Positions 33,873 to 46,144 are shown, numbered from the stretch's first letter. The stretch is DNA of 62,660 bases from Moritella dasanensis ArB 0140 (GCF_000276805.1 NZ_AKXQ01000029.1:1-62660); one strand, 5' to 3'. Numbers and translations are program-made. The notes: generated from the letters alone by a model not told the origin.

Positions 33873-34991
33873 ATGCATCAGGAAAGCCCAATTATTCGCC
33901 GCCAATCGAAACAGATTATGGTTGGCAACGTGCCCGTCGGTGGAAATGCACCGATTGCAGTACAGTCAATGACAAATACGTTGACGACGGATGTGGCTGC
34001 AACCGTTGCACAGATCCAAGCATTAGAAGCAGTTGGTGCTGATATTGTGCGTGTGTCTGTGCCGACGATGGATGCGGCAGAAGCATTTAAACTAATTAAA
34101 CAACAAGTGAACGTGCCGCTCGTGGCTGATATTCATTTCGACTACCGTATTGCCCTTAAAGTGGCAGAGTACGGCGTAGATTGCTTACGTATCAATCCAG
34201 GTAATATTGGTAACGAAAGTCGTATTCGTTCTGTGGTTGATTGTGCAAAAGACATGAATATTCCGATCCGTATCGGTGTAAACGGTGGTTCATTAGAGCG
34301 TGAGATCCAAGAGAAATATGGCGAGCCTACTCCGGCTGCATTAGTTGAATCAGCAATGCGTCACGTTGATATTCTACAGCGTTTGAACTTTGATCAGTTT
34401 AAAGTCAGTGTTAAAGCATCGGATGTATTTCTGGCGGTAGAATCTTATCGTCAGTTGGCGAAACTGATCGAACAGCCTCTGCATTTAGGTATTACTGAAG
34501 CCGGTGGTTTCAGAAGTGGTGCGGTTAAGTCTGCTGTTGGTTTAGGCATGCTGCTTGCTGAAGGTATCGGTGATACCATACGTATTTCATTAGCTGCTGA
34601 TCCGGTTGAAGAAATTCGCGTTGGTTTTGATATTCTAAAATCATTACGTATTCGTAGCCGTGGTATTAACTTTATTGCTTGTCCGACTTGTTCACGTCAA
34701 GAGTTTGATGTGATCAGTACCGTGAATGCATTAGAAGAACGTTTAGAAGACATTATTATCCCAATGGATGTGTCTATCATCGGTTGTGTGGTCAATGGAC
34801 CGGGTGAAGCGGAAGCGGCTCAAATCGGTGTGACGGGCGGCAGCAATAAGAGCGGTTACTACCTTGATGGCAAACGTCAGAAAGAACGCTTTGATAATAA
34901 CGATATGATTGATCAGCTTGAGGCTAAAATTCGCGCAAAAGCAGCGATGATGGATCCTGAAAATATCATCGTAACTGACGCAAAAGCGTAA
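33873..34991 (+). CDS. ispG: 4-hydroxy-3-methylbut-2-enyl diphosphate synthase IspG
   Basis: 372 aa. [19 protein letters not shown] at the N terminus and the Fe-S cysteines in [11 protein letters not shown] and [13 protein letters not shown] identify IspG (GcpE). It reduces cyclic methylerythritol diphosphate in the non-mevalonate isoprenoid pathway, using a 4Fe-4S cluster. It starts 16 bp after rodZ. A hairpin (AAAGGTGTT at 35002 with AACACCTTT at 35034) lies after its stop. Confidence 0.96.
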   Translation: MHQESPIIRRQSKQIMVGNVPVGGNAPIAVQSMTNTLTTDVAATVAQIQALEAVGADIVRVSVPTMDAAEAFKLIKQQVNVPLVADIHFDYRIALKVAEYGVDCLRINPGNIGNESRIRSVVDCAKDMNIPIRIGVNGGSLEREIQEKYGEPTPAALVESAMRHVDILQRLNFDQFKVSVKASDVFLAVESYRQLAKLIEQPLHLGITEAGGFRSGAVKSAVGLGMLLAEGIGDTIRISLAADPVEEIRVGFDILKSLRIRSRGINFIACPTCSRQEFDVISTVNALEERLEDIIIPMDVSIIGCVVNGPGEAEAAQIGVTGGSNKSGYYLDGKRQKERFDNNDMIDQLEAKIRAKAAMMDPENIIVTDAKA

Positions 34992-35001
34992 TTTTACCCA
35001 T

Positions 35002-35042
35002 AAAGGTGTTGAAATGAGGATAAATATCCGACTAACACCTTT
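35002..35042 (+). terminator. Hairpin between ispG and hisS
   Basis: Outer stem 35002-35010 with 35034-35042 and an inner GGAT/ATCC stem. Only a weak T-rich stretch follows; it may attenuate rather than stop read-through into hisS. Confidence 0.5.
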
Positions 35043-35115
35043 GAATATTTTACCTCGACGTAGAAACTCCTTATAATCTGGGGTTATATGTCTTTTTTAA
35101 TTTTCGAGAGTGACC

Positions 35116-36396
35116 GTGGCTAAACCTATCCAAGCAATTCGTGGCATGAATGATTGCTTACCAGAACAAACGCCGGTATGGCAAAAAGTAGAATCAGTAT
35201 TACGTGATACTGTTGCAGCCTATGGCTACTCTGAAATTCGTATGCCAATCGTTGAATCTACGCATTTATTTAAGCGTGCGATTGGTGAAGTGACAGACGT
35301 TGTTGAAAAAGAAATGTACACGTTTGAAGACCGTAACGGTGATAGCCTTACATTACGTCCTGAAGGCACTGCATCAACAGTACGTGCTGGTATTCAAAAT
35401 GGTTTGCTTTACAACCAAGAGCGCCGTATGTGGTATATCGGTCCGATGTTCCGTCACGAGCGTCCACAAAAAGGTCGTTACCGTCAATTCCACCAATTTG
35501 GTGTAGAAATTTTTGGTCTGAAAGGCGCGGACACCGATGCAGAAGTTATTTTATTAACAGCGCGTCTGTGGAAATTACTTGGTATCGATCAACACGTGAC
35601 ATTACAGCTGAACTCACTGGGTTCTTCTGAAGAACGTATCGCCCACAAAGAAGCACTCATTGCGTTTTTGGAAGGCTTTAAAGACGAACTTGATGAAGAA
35701 AGTCAACGTCGTATGTACACTAACCCGTTGCGTGTACTTGATAGCAAAAATCCGAGCGTACAAGCGTTATTGGCTGATGCACCAAGTCTTACTGATTATT
35801 ATGGTGAAGAAACTAAAGCGCATTTTAGCGGTCTATGTAAGATATTAGATATTGCGGGCGTTAAATACCAAGTGAATGATCGTTTAGTTCGCGGCCTGGA
35901 TTATTACAATTACACTGTATTTGAGTGGGTAACAGAAAGCTTAGGCGCGCAAGGTACTGTGTGTGGCGGCGGTCGTTATGATGGCTTAGTTGAACAACTG
36001 GGTGGCAAAGCAACACCGGCAGTTGGTTTTGCACTGGGTATTGAACGTTTAGTATTATTATTAGAAACATTAGAGTTAACTGCTGATATTGCTGGTGCTG
36101 TTGATGTTTATATCGCGGCATTAGGCGAAGGCGCTGATGTTCACGGTATGTTATTAGCGGAACAGTTACGCGACCAAATGCCATCAGCGAAAGTGATGAT
36201 GCATAACGGCGGCGGTAATTTTAAGAAACAACTTAAACGTGCAGACCAAAATGGCGCTAAAATTGCACTTATTTTGGGTGGCGACGAAATCGAAAACAAA
36301 CAAGTGACAGTGAAAGATCTGACTGGTAAAACAGAGCAACAGACTATCGCAGTAACTGAGTTAGTGAATCTATTAACAACGCTATTAAACAAATAA
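35116..36396 (+). CDS. hisS: Histidyl-tRNA synthetase HisS
   Basis: 426 aa from a GTG at 35116, which aligns with the usual [12 protein letters not shown] start; a GTG two codons earlier is possible. Class II motifs are clear: [18 protein letters not shown] (motif 2), [15 protein letters not shown] (His-binding loop) and [12 protein letters not shown] (motif 3). The C-terminal anticodon-binding domain follows. It charges tRNA-His in the cytoplasm. Confidence 0.97.
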   Translation: MAKPIQAIRGMNDCLPEQTPVWQKVESVLRDTVAAYGYSEIRMPIVESTHLFKRAIGEVTDVVEKEMYTFEDRNGDSLTLRPEGTASTVRAGIQNGLLYNQERRMWYIGPMFRHERPQKGRYRQFHQFGVEIFGLKGADTDAEVILLTARLWKLLGIDQHVTLQLNSLGSSEERIAHKEALIAFLEGFKDELDEESQRRMYTNPLRVLDSKNPSVQALLADAPSLTDYYGEETKAHFSGLCKILDIAGVKYQVNDRLVRGLDYYNYTVFEWVTESLGAQGTVCGGGRYDGLVEQLGGKATPAVGFALGIERLVLLLETLELTADIAGAVDVYIAALGEGADVHGMLLAEQLRDQMPSAKVMMHNGGGNFKKQLKRADQNGAKIALILGGDEIENKQVTVKDLTGKTEQQTIAVTELVNLLTTLLNK

Positions 36397-36446
36397 TAAC
36401 AAGTAATTATTACGGTTTAATTGTGTATAAAAATTAAGGGTGAGAC

Positions 36447-37118
36447 GTGGAAGGTTACGCTACTGAAGAACAACAAGTTGAAGCGCTGAAATCATGGTGG
36501 AAATCCAATGGTAGTGCAGTTATTTTTGGTACTGTACTAGGCCTTGCTGGCTTAGTGGGTTTTCGTTATTACAACGCGAGCCAGTTAACAGGACAAGAAG
36601 AGCTGTCAGCTGCTTATGATACTGTTGTAACTGAATTATCTGAAAATGGACTTGCAGCGAAAGCGACAACTCAAACGTTTATTGATGCCAACAGCGGCAA
36701 TGCTTACGCAACATTAACAGCATTACAACTTGCTGCTGAAGCAGTTAAAAAACAAGATTTTGCTGAAGCTGAAAAACAACTTAGCTGGGTAGCTAAAAAC
36801 AGCAACCAAGCGAGTATCTTACCAATTGCGAATATTCGTTTAGCGCGTGTTCAAGCACAACTACAAAACTTTGATGCTGCACTGGCAACATTAGAGAAAG
36901 TAACGTTAGATACCTTTGCAAGTAAAACGGCTGAAGTTAAAGGTGATATCTATGTGCAACAAGGTGATTTAAATGCCGCGCGTAGTGCATATGAAACCGC
37001 ACTTGCTGGTGTTGGTGCTAATACGCAGTTATTACAACTGAAGCTTGATGACCTTGCTATTGTCGACGTTGCAGATGATCTTGATGCTGAAATCGCGGGT
37101 GAGTTGAATGGCCAATAA
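36447..37118 (+). CDS. yfgM: YfgM family ancillary SecYEG translocon protein
   Basis: 223 aa with a GTG start (AAGGG seven bases upstream). A short cytoplasmic N terminus (YATEEQQVEALKSWWKSNG) precedes one membrane helix (residues about 22-42) and a periplasmic TPR-like region (AEKQLSWVAKN, DLNAARSAYETALAG). YfgM works with PpiD at the Sec translocon. It overlaps bamB by 11 bp, in the same order as E. coli. Confidence 0.93.
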   Translation: MEGYATEEQQVEALKSWWKSNGSAVIFGTVLGLAGLVGFRYYNASQLTGQEELSAAYDTVVTELSENGLAAKATTQTFIDANSGNAYATLTALQLAAEAVKKQDFAEAEKQLSWVAKNSNQASILPIANIRLARVQAQLQNFDAALATLEKVTLDTFASKTAEVKGDIYVQQGDLNAARSAYETALAGVGANTQLLQLKLDDLAIVDVADDLDAEIAGELNGQ

Positions 37119-38298
37119 GCTGAAAGTAATTACAACAGCTGCGGTGCTTTCAGTATTTTTACAAGGTTGCTCTTTATTTAGTGATGACGAGGACGTGTAT
37201 TCTCCACTGCCTGTTATCCAAGCTAAATTTACGCCTGAAGTAGAATGGCGTAAGAGCATCGGTTCTGGTGTTGGTGAGTATTACTCACAGACTCGAACTT
37301 TGCTTGCAAATGATCAACTTTTTGCTGCGAGTCGCGCTGGTATCGTTAAAGCCTTAGATCCTATTTCTGGTGACGTTATTTGGCAACAAGATTTAGCGGA
37401 TCAAGCAGTCTTTAACCGTTTTGATGACAGTGATAATGCATTACTTTCTGGTGGCATTGCCGCTGGTTACGGCATGGTGTTCGTTGGTAGTGAAAATGCA
37501 GTATTATTTGCATTAAACGATAAAACTGGTGAAGTGATCTGGCAGATTGAAACTGACGGCGAAGTGATCGCGAGTCCTGTGGTTGATGAAGGTCTGGTTA
37601 TTATCCAAACGGGCAGTGGTAGTCTTGTTGGTTTTGACGTTCAGACGGGTGAACAACGTTGGATCCAAAGCTCAGAACTACCTGCTTTGACATTACGTGG
37701 TAATAATTCACCAATCACCACCAATGGAGCAGCGATTTATGGTCGCAGTGATGGTAAACTAGCGGCAGTATTTATTGCTAATGGTCGATTGATCTGGGAA
37801 GTAAGTGTTGCAAAGCCAAAAGGCGCGAATGACATTGACCGTTTAGTTGATGTGAATGGCCAAGCGGTAGCACGTGGCACAGATGTTTATACGTCTGCGT
37901 TTAACGGTGAGCTAATGGCTGTTGAATTGCGTTCTGGTAAGGTACTTTGGAAGCGTGCTTATGCGTCAGTAAAAGATCTTACCGTTGCTGGTTTTGAACT
38001 ATTCTTAACCGATACCGAAGGTCGTATTCATGCAATAGACCGTCGTAATGGTTTGACCTTATGGTCACAGAATCGTTTAGCATTGCGGGGTGTAACAGCA
38101 CCGGTTGTTTCAGGCGACAATATTGTTGTCGGAGACAAAGAAGGCTACTTGCACTGGCTAGATCGTAAGACTGGCAAGTTAGTAGCACAACAGTTAATTG
38201 ATAGTGATGGACTATTTTCTAAAGCGTTGAATTCAGATGAATATCTCTATGTTCAAAGTCGCAGTGGTGACTTGGTTGCTGTAAAGAAACCAATTTAA
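37108..38298 (+). CDS. bamB: Outer-membrane assembly lipoprotein BamB
   Basis: 396 aa. The lipoprotein signal ends LQGC (cysteine 21). The remainder is an eight-bladed beta-propeller with repeated quinoprotein-like turns: VKALDPISGDVIWQQ, LFALNDKTGEVIWQI, LVGFDVQTGEQRWIQ and AVELRSGKVLWKR. BamB helps BamA fold outer-membrane barrels. A terminator-like hairpin lies at 38333-38352, before der. Confidence 0.96.
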   Translation: MANKLKVITTAAVLSVFLQGCSLFSDDEDVYSPLPVIQAKFTPEVEWRKSIGSGVGEYYSQTRTLLANDQLFAASRAGIVKALDPISGDVIWQQDLADQAVFNRFDDSDNALLSGGIAAGYGMVFVGSENAVLFALNDKTGEVIWQIETDGEVIASPVVDEGLVIIQTGSGSLVGFDVQTGEQRWIQSSELPALTLRGNNSPITTNGAAIYGRSDGKLAAVFIANGRLIWEVSVAKPKGANDIDRLVDVNGQAVARGTDVYTSAFNGELMAVELRSGKVLWKRAYASVKDLTVAGFELFLTDTEGRIHAIDRRNGLTLWSQNRLALRGVTAPVVSGDNIVVGDKEGYLHWLDRKTGKLVAQQLIDSDGLFSKALNSDEYLYVQSRSGDLVAVKKPI

Positions 38299-38332
38299 CT
38301 GATTAGATAGAATACCATCAAACTAATTTTAT

Positions 38333-38352
38333 TGCGCCGAGAGGCGCATTTT
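38333..38352 (+). terminator. Terminator-like hairpin after bamB
   Basis: TGCGCC (38333-38338) pairs with GGCGCA (38343-38348) around GAGA, followed by TTTTG. It may reduce read-through into der. Confidence 0.65.
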
Positions 38353-38409
38353 GTCCTTTTAAATAAGTGACTTTATTTTACTAGAGCCGTATTGAGGCTG
38401 AGGTTAACT

Positions 38410-39879
38410 ATGACCCCTGTAATTGCATTGGTTGGACGCCCAAATGTTGGTAAATCAACATTGTTCAACCGCTTAACTCGTACCCGGGACGCACTTGTTG
38501 CCGATTTCCCAGGGTTAACTCGTGACCGTAAATATGGACAAGCTAACTTAGCTGGTCGTGAGTTCATTGTTGTTGATACCGGCGGTATAAACGGCGATGA
38601 AGAAGGGATTGATGCAAAAATGGCTGAACAGTCGCTACTTGCGATTGAAGAAGCTGATGCCATATTATTTATGGTAGATGCTCGAGCAGGCCTAATGGTA
38701 GCTGATCAAGCAATTGCTAAACATTTACGTAAGCAACATAAGAAAGTATTTCTTGTTGCGAACAAAACAGATGGTCTAGATGGCGATGTTGCAGTTGCTG
38801 AATTCTATGCGCTTGCACTTGGTGACATTTACCAAATTGCGGCAGCGCAAGGACGTGGCACAAATATTCTAATTGAAGAAGCATTAGCACACGTTGAAGT
38901 TGTTAATCCTGAAGAAGAGGAAGAATTCTCTGACGCAGACCCTTTCATTGATGGTGAATTATTACCTGAAGAAGAAGAGGAAGAACGTCCTGACGATTAT
39001 TCAAGTTTACCGATTAAACTTGCGATGATTGGTTGCCCTAACGTAGGTAAATCAACACTGGTTAACCGTATTTTAGGTGAAGAACGTGTTGTTGTTTATG
39101 ACATGCCTGGTACTACACGTGACAGTATTTACATTCCAATGGAGCGTGATGGTCGTAACTACATGCTTATTGATACTGCCGGTGTACGTCGTCGTAAAAA
39201 TATCAATGAAGCTGTTGAGAAATTCTCAATCGTGAAAGCATTACAAGCAATCGATGATGCTAACGTTGTATTGATGGTATTTGATGCACGTGTTGGTGTT
39301 ACCGCTCAAGATCTAACATTATTAGGTTTTGCGATTAACTCTGGTCGTTCAATTGTAATTGCAGTGAACAAGTGGGATGGTTTAGATTCTGATGTGAAAG
39401 ATCGCATTAAATCTGAATTAGACCGTCGCTTAGGCTTTATTGACTTTGCACGTATCCACTTTATCTCGGCATTACACGGTACTGGTGTGGGTAACTTATT
39501 TGAATCAATCACAGAAGCATTTGATTCATCTACGAAACGTGTATCAACGTCTATGCTAACGCGTATTGTACGTATGGCTGTTGATGATCACCAACCGCCA
39601 ATGCACGCAGGTCGTCGTGTTAAGTTACGCTATGCGCATGCGGGTGGCTACAATCCACCACTTATCGTCGTGCATGGTAACCAAGTAACAAAATTAGCGC
39701 ATTCTTATCGCCGTTACTTAATTAACTATTTCCGCCGTTCATTAAAAATTATGGGCACGCCGATTAAAGTTGAATTCCGTGATGGTGAAAACCCGTTTGC
39801 AGATAAGAAAAATAATTTATCATTATCGCAACAGAAAAAACGTCGTCGTATGATGTCACATTATAAGAGTCGTAAATAA
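38410..39879 (+). CDS. der: GTPase Der (EngA), 50S ribosome assembly
   Basis: 489 aa from the ATG at 38410 (TGAGG seven bases upstream); a TTG at 38392 is less likely. Two tandem GTPase domains are present: [17 protein letters not shown] and [21 protein letters not shown]. They are joined by an acidic linker (EEEEEF, then [13 protein letters not shown]). The KH-like C-terminal domain follows. Der is essential for large-subunit maturation. It closes the conserved gene run. Confidence 0.97.
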   Translation: MTPVIALVGRPNVGKSTLFNRLTRTRDALVADFPGLTRDRKYGQANLAGREFIVVDTGGINGDEEGIDAKMAEQSLLAIEEADAILFMVDARAGLMVADQAIAKHLRKQHKKVFLVANKTDGLDGDVAVAEFYALALGDIYQIAAAQGRGTNILIEEALAHVEVVNPEEEEEFSDADPFIDGELLPEEEEEERPDDYSSLPIKLAMIGCPNVGKSTLVNRILGEERVVVYDMPGTTRDSIYIPMERDGRNYMLIDTAGVRRRKNINEAVEKFSIVKALQAIDDANVVLMVFDARVGVTAQDLTLLGFAINSGRSIVIAVNKWDGLDSDVKDRIKSELDRRLGFIDFARIHFISALHGTGVGNLFESITEAFDSSTKRVSTSMLTRIVRMAVDDHQPPMHAGRRVKLRYAHAGGYNPPLIVVHGNQVTKLAHSYRRYLINYFRRSLKIMGTPIKVEFRDGENPFADKKNNLSLSQQKKRRRMMSHYKSRK

Positions 39880-39901
39880 TAGTCTCGATTATTATTGATA
39901 G

Positions 39902-39931
39902 AAAGGTCTGTTTTTACAGACCTTTTTTTAT
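39902..39931 (+). terminator. Intrinsic terminator after der
   Basis: A ten-bp stem (39902-39911 with 39916-39925), TTTT loop, then T residues. Confidence 0.93.
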
Positions 39932-40080
39932 GCCTATAAATCAGTAAAAGCGTAGTTTCAGTGATGATTAAGGCATATTCTTCACGTTAAGGTATCTACT
40001 TTTATGTAAAGACTGCTACTATTTGAGTCTTATTGATAGGGATGCGAACGAATCAAGATGGATAGTTTGAGAGGTTTTAG

Positions 40081-40659
40081 TTGACCATAGTTGCAGTGGT
40101 GTATTTTTCGGAGTCTGGGTCAACGCAGGCGCTGGCGCGTGAAGTGATTTCAGGTATTAGCACCGTTGAAGATGTGAAGGTGATGGAGTGTCAAATAGAA
40201 CCTTGGGACATGTTTGAAGGTCGCTTTGATAATGATGAATTCATGTGCTTGCTCGATAATACCGATGCTATCGTTTTTGGTTCCCCCACCTATATGGGCG
40301 GCGTTTCTGCGCAGTTCAAAGCATTTGCCGATGCCACTAGCGAGCGTTGGGATAGTCAGCAATGGCGCAATAAATTCTGTGCCGGTTTTACGGTCGGCAG
40401 CTGTCTTAACGGTGACCAAACTAATACCATTCAATACATGGCGACGTTAGCGAGTCAGCATGGCATGTTATGGGTTGGACTCGATATTGCGGGCGGTTAT
40501 AACAGTGTTGGATTAAATCGCTTGGGCTGTCAGTTAGGTGCGGTAGGACATAATCCAGAAGGCGAGGTCCATCGTAGTGATCTTGATACGGCGAAGTACT
40601 TAGGGCGTCGTGTCGCTATCATCGCTAAAGCCTGCAGTATTAACTTACAGGCTTTGTGA
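40081..40659 (+). CDS. Flavodoxin-fold NAD(P)H oxidoreductase (WrbA-like)
   Basis: 192 aa with a TTG start at 40081 (AGAGG six bases upstream); the TTG is needed for the first strand IVAVVYFSESG. The FMN-phosphate loop SESGSTQALA and the later GSPTYMGGVSAQFKAFAD match flavodoxin-like quinone reductases. It is probably a cytoplasmic FMN enzyme. Whether it reduces quinones like WrbA is inferred. Confidence 0.82.
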   Translation: MTIVAVVYFSESGSTQALAREVISGISTVEDVKVMECQIEPWDMFEGRFDNDEFMCLLDNTDAIVFGSPTYMGGVSAQFKAFADATSERWDSQQWRNKFCAGFTVGSCLNGDQTNTIQYMATLASQHGMLWVGLDIAGGYNSVGLNRLGCQLGAVGHNPEGEVHRSDLDTAKYLGRRVAIIAKACSINLQAL

Positions 40660-40704
40660 TGCTTATTTATAAGTGCTATCAGTGTGATTAATATTAATCA
40701 TGAG

Positions 40705-41166
40705 TTAAGCGCTCAAGCGTTTAACGAGCTGAGTAACCAGTAATTCAGCACCGGCTAAATCATCTTGATCAAAACGACCTATGCTTGGGCTATCGATATC
40801 CAGCACGCCGATTAATTTACCATTTACCACAATCGGTACCACGACTTCTGAGTTGCTGGCAGCGTCACACGCGATATGACCAGGGAAGTCATGTACATCA
40901 CTAACCAATTGACTCTGCAATGTACTTGCTGCTGTCCCACACACGCCGCGGCCGACTGGAATGCGGATACACGCGGGTAGCCCTTGGAAAGGACCTAATA
41001 CTAACTCGTTATTCTCGTAGAGATAAAAACCAGCCCAGTTAACATCTTCTAGTTCCATAAATAACAACGCACTGAGATTCGCGAGATTGGCAATTAAATG
41101 TGTTTCTTCTGCCATTAAAGCGTCCGCTTGTTGGGCAAGACGCTGATAAAGTTGGATCGTGGACAT
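40705..41166 (-). CDS. msrC: Free methionine-(R)-sulfoxide reductase MsrC (GAF domain)
   Basis: 153 aa. The GAF fold carries all three cysteines of the fRMsr family: PACIRIPVGRGVCGTA (two) and HIACDAASNSEVVVP (one). NWAGFYLYENNELVLGPFQG also matches. It reduces free methionine R-sulfoxide. It is divergent from the DTW-domain gene; a strong Fur-box candidate lies 53 bp upstream of its start. Confidence 0.92.
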   Translation of the reverse strand: MSTIQLYQRLAQQADALMAEETHLIANLANLSALLFMELEDVNWAGFYLYENNELVLGPFQGLPACIRIPVGRGVCGTAASTLQSQLVSDVHDFPGHIACDAASNSEVVVPIVVNGKLIGVLDIDSPSIGRFDQDDLAGAELLVTQLVKRLSA

Positions 41167-41473
41167 GTATTCCCTTGATGAACAGATAAGACAGTAATGT
41201 AAGATACAGCTTATCGATGATAATGATTACCTTTATCTTATCTGATGATTATATCGTCATAAAGACCATATTGGTTTTAGCCGACTCGTTAGGGCTAAAA
41301 AACAGTGATAAGATATAGCTTAATTTACTGAAAATGTGTTTACTAAATGCGAACATAGTAGATCCTCGTCATACTTACAGCTTAGTTAAGACTTACTGTA
41401 GGGCAAAATGACAGCGGTTACTTTACCTCTTATTTAATATTTATCCTGTTTCGTCGACTGAAGTTATAAATTC
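41167..41473. other. 307-bp divergent intergenic region
   Basis: No gene seen. It contains a Fur-box candidate at 41219-41237 (listed separately) and a small hairpin, TTTTAGCC (41275-41282) with GGCTAAAA (41293-41300). Confidence 0.6.
41219..41237. promoter_or_regulatory. Fur-box candidate upstream of msrC
   Basis: GATAATGATTACCTTTATC agrees with the Fur consensus GATAATGATAATCATTATC at 16 of 19 positions. It lies 53 bp before msrC and about 240 bp before the DTW gene, so iron control would most likely act on msrC. Confidence 0.55.
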
Positions 41474-41935
41474 ATGCATATATACCTAGTTACTCACGAG
41501 AAAGAGTTCTCGCGCCGCAGTAATACCGGCAAACTCGTTCAACAGTTTTTGCCTAATGAAACCAGTATCGTCGCTTGGCGTCGGAAAGAACCGGACACTC
41601 AATTGTTAGCGGCGATCAAAACCAGTCGTGTGGCTATTTTAGCACCAGGCGCAGAAGGCGAACATGAAATAACGGATTTTGATAGTTTGGTATTGCTGGA
41701 CAGTACCTGGCAAGAAGCACGGAAGATGTATAGTCGCAGTGACTATCTAAAAGATTTACCTAAGGTCACATTAACGGCGACACAGGCATCCGAATTTATT
41801 TTACGCGCTAATCAAGTTGACGGCGGGTTAAGTACCGTTGAATGTGTAATAGAATTACTACGTTTGCAACAACGTGAACCAGAAGCAGAGCAACTAAAAA
41901 TCGAATTTAAAGCATTTATTCGCGCTTGTTTATAA
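41474..41935 (+). CDS. Short DTW-domain protein (tRNA acp3U transferase family)
   Basis: 153 aa. LLDSTWQEARKMYSRSDYL carries the DxTW signature, and GGLSTVECVIELL follows, as in TapT/TuaA, which add an aminocarboxypropyl group to uridine in tRNA. Longer members (E. coli TapT is about 230 aa) begin with a cysteine-rich segment. This one starts with MHIYLVTHEKEFSRRSNTGK and lacks it. Its 3' end overlaps the leftward AraC gene by 20 bp, tail to tail. Confidence 0.82.
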   Translation: MHIYLVTHEKEFSRRSNTGKLVQQFLPNETSIVAWRRKEPDTQLLAAIKTSRVAILAPGAEGEHEITDFDSLVLLDSTWQEARKMYSRSDYLKDLPKVTLTATQASEFILRANQVDGGLSTVECVIELLRLQQREPEAEQLKIEFKAFIRACL

Positions 41936-43034
41936 TCGTTTGGCGATAGTTTTTCGGCGTGCTCTGGGTCCAACGGCGAAAGGCTTTATAAAATGCAGCT
42001 GGAGTCGCAAAGCCTAACAAATACGATATCTCACTAAAGCTCAGTAGGGTGTCACGAACATAACTCAATGCTAGCCCCTGCCTCGTTGTATCCATGATGC
42101 GTTGATAGTTGGTATTTTCTTTGTATAACCGTCTTCTTAACGTCCACGGCGATGTGCCCAGTAGTGCTGCGACTTGGTTAATGTCCGGCATATTACCCAC
42201 TAAGTTATGACTTACCTTTTCGATTACTTTGCTTTGCCAATCTTGGTTTTGCTGTAGTAGGTTTAGTTCGTGATGACATAGTTGTTGCGCTTGTAAATAA
42301 CTGCTCATGCAAGCATCTGGTAGTGGTATGTCTATATGCTGACTATTTAATACTAAGCCATTAAAGGCCGAATTAAAGATCACCGGACATTGAAAAAATG
42401 CATGGTAGCGTTCGCTGTTGTGCGGTTCGGGATATTCAATATGCACTGTTTTGATAATAGTAGCAGACTGGGTTAAATGTTTAGCTCGGGATGTTAGCAA
42501 GGTAAACCAACTAGCCAGCACCGAGTCCACGACAAAACAATTATAGAGATTGTATGGTGCTATAGAGTAGAAACTTAGCGTCGGCTCTGGTGTCGTGACA
42601 TTCGTATTCTCATGTTTATTCTCATTAGTAATAGGGGTAAAGGTGGAGTGCCCGCGTACATTTTGACTTAATAAACTCTCATATTGTGCCAAGACTTGTG
42701 CCATCGTACTAATGTCAGGCGCAGACATAGCTGCAAACCCTAACATGCCGTAATGTTGAAAGCAGACATTTTCCCCCATCAATAAACCCAGATCGTCTCG
42801 CTGGGTTTGTTGGATAAGATCAAAACCGATACGCATATATTTGGGAATGGATAAACGTCCGTTATGAGCACTAAGTTGCGAGATAGAGACGTTATATTTG
42901 GCTAAAATAGACGTCATATCGCCATTGATTTTATGACTGGTTAAGCTCATTTGTTGCAAAAAATTAACCGAAATATCCCCTAAACTTACTTTTGACTCTT
43001 TCACTTCCGTCATACTAATCATATCCGTTATCAC
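41916..43034 (-). CDS. AraC-family transcriptional regulator
   Basis: 372 aa. The C terminus (residues about 275-365) is an AraC DNA-binding domain: MPDINQVAALLGTSPWTLRR for the first helix-turn-helix and FSEISYLLGFATPAAFYKAF for the second. The N-terminal part matches the arabinose-binding-like domain of the OruR/ArgR-type AraC group. Several near-start ATGs (43034, 43022, 43013) are possible. Being divergent from fadH, with a 9-bp inverted repeat between them, it is a good candidate regulator of fadH. Confidence 0.88.
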   Translation of the reverse strand: MITDMISMTEVKESKVSLGDISVNFLQQMSLTSHKINGDMTSILAKYNVSISQLSAHNGRLSIPKYMRIGFDLIQQTQRDDLGLLMGENVCFQHYGMLGFAAMSAPDISTMAQVLAQYESLLSQNVRGHSTFTPITNENKHENTNVTTPEPTLSFYSIAPYNLYNCFVVDSVLASWFTLLTSRAKHLTQSATIIKTVHIEYPEPHNSERYHAFFQCPVIFNSAFNGLVLNSQHIDIPLPDACMSSYLQAQQLCHHELNLLQQNQDWQSKVIEKVSHNLVGNMPDINQVAALLGTSPWTLRRRLYKENTNYQRIMDTTRQGLALSYVRDTLLSFSEISYLLGFATPAAFYKAFRRWTQSTPKNYRQTIINKRE

Positions 43035-43051
43035 AAATGCGAGTTAACAAT

Positions 43052-43086
43052 GTTAGCAATTAGCTAGTTAAATACTGATTGCTAAC
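43052..43086. promoter_or_regulatory. Inverted repeat between the AraC gene and fadH
   Basis: GTTAGCAAT (43052-43060) and ATTGCTAAC (43078-43086) are perfectly complementary, 17 bases apart, with partial matching beyond. The site lies about 20 bp before the AraC start and 126 bp before fadH. Confidence 0.5.
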
Positions 43087-43208
43087 TAAAGATAATTAAT
43101 TGTATATCATGAGCATTGTATCCGCCGTGCTTTAGCGCTACTTTTCATAACATAATAATAAAATAAAAAGCATAAACGCTAAAATAAATACTCAATGCAA
43201 TGGAGTGA

Positions 43209-45248
<2,040 letters not shown>

Positions 45249-45380
45249 TCTAGATAGTATTCTGATTTTAATGCATATATGAGGGCCGCATTATCGCGCT
45301 GATAAAAATTAAATTATTTCACTTAATATCAGTGCGGTCGTGCAAATTTACTCTAGTCTTGAAGTCTGAATTTAACTTTA

Positions 45381-45737
45381 ATGATGAGTGTAAGAATGCC
45401 CAGAAAGTTGTGTTATTTATTGGAACTACCTGATTCTAAAGTGGCATTTAGTGTGTTACTCATTGCAGATAAAGCCTGCTTGTCTGTGACTGGTATTGAT
45501 GAGTGTTATGCCATTGATCGACTGATGATCGTTGAAAATCCCAGTGCACAATTACAAGGTTATTATATTTGTGATTACGCTACGCCAGTCTGGTCACTTG
45601 AAGACTTATCATTGCAAGATATCGGGTTACTTTCTGTGCATTTCGGCTTGCTGATTGAGCACGAGTATAATGATATTTATGCGATGGAAGCACATCAGCT
45701 TATTGATGCTGAACAATATCAGTCGATTAAAACCTGA
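45381..45737 (+). CDS. Hypothetical protein
   Basis: 118 aa, not recognised. It appears soluble, somewhat acidic and rich in Leu/Ile, with a short beta-rich start (LCYLLELPDSKVAFSVLLIA) and a helical end (LLIEHEYNDIYAMEAHQLID). An ATG at 45396 is an alternative start. It stands alone between fadH and the DUF5062-like gene. Confidence 0.55.
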   Translation: MMSVRMPRKLCYLLELPDSKVAFSVLLIADKACLSVTGIDECYAIDRLMIVENPSAQLQGYYICDYATPVWSLEDLSLQDIGLLSVHFGLLIEHEYNDIYAMEAHQLIDAEQYQSIKT

Positions 45738-45850
45738 GCTATCAACTTAAACCAGACCTATCATTTAAATGTCACATTTATTTTCTGCTAATTGTGCTAT
45801 AACAGAGTGTGCTCAGTAAGATTAACTGTCTGTTATGTGAAGAGGAAATG

Positions 45851-46114
45851 ATGGCTAAACTGAAAAATGAAAAAAAATTATTTAAAGCTGCGATCACATT
45901 AGGTACTCAGTATCTACAGCAACGTGGCAGTACATTTACAGCAACAGATCCAGAAGACATTAAAGCGCAATATATTTATAAAGCCTTAGTGTTTGATAAA
46001 CTGATGCAACCTCTTGCTAAAGATCAAGAAACGACCTTAAATATTAAACATAAGTTAGCAATTTGGATCTCAAGAAAATTACCGGCTGACCATCCCCTAC
46101 TTAACAGTGATTAG
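45851..46114 (+). CDS. DUF5062-like small protein
   Basis: 87 aa from the ATG at 45851 (AGAGG about five bases upstream); a GTG at 45809 and an ATG at 45848 are in frame but poorer. It is charged and helical, starting MAKLKNEKKLFKAAITLGTQ and ending LNIKHKLAIWISRKLPADHP. This resembles the DUF5062 family of Vibrio-type bacteria from memory; no function is known. A 13-bp terminator hairpin follows. Confidence 0.68.
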   Translation: MAKLKNEKKLFKAAITLGTQYLQQRGSTFTATDPEDIKAQYIYKALVFDKLMQPLAKDQETTLNIKHKLAIWISRKLPADHPLLNSD

Positions 46115-46144
46115 TCACGACGACTGTTTATTAAAATCATTGAT

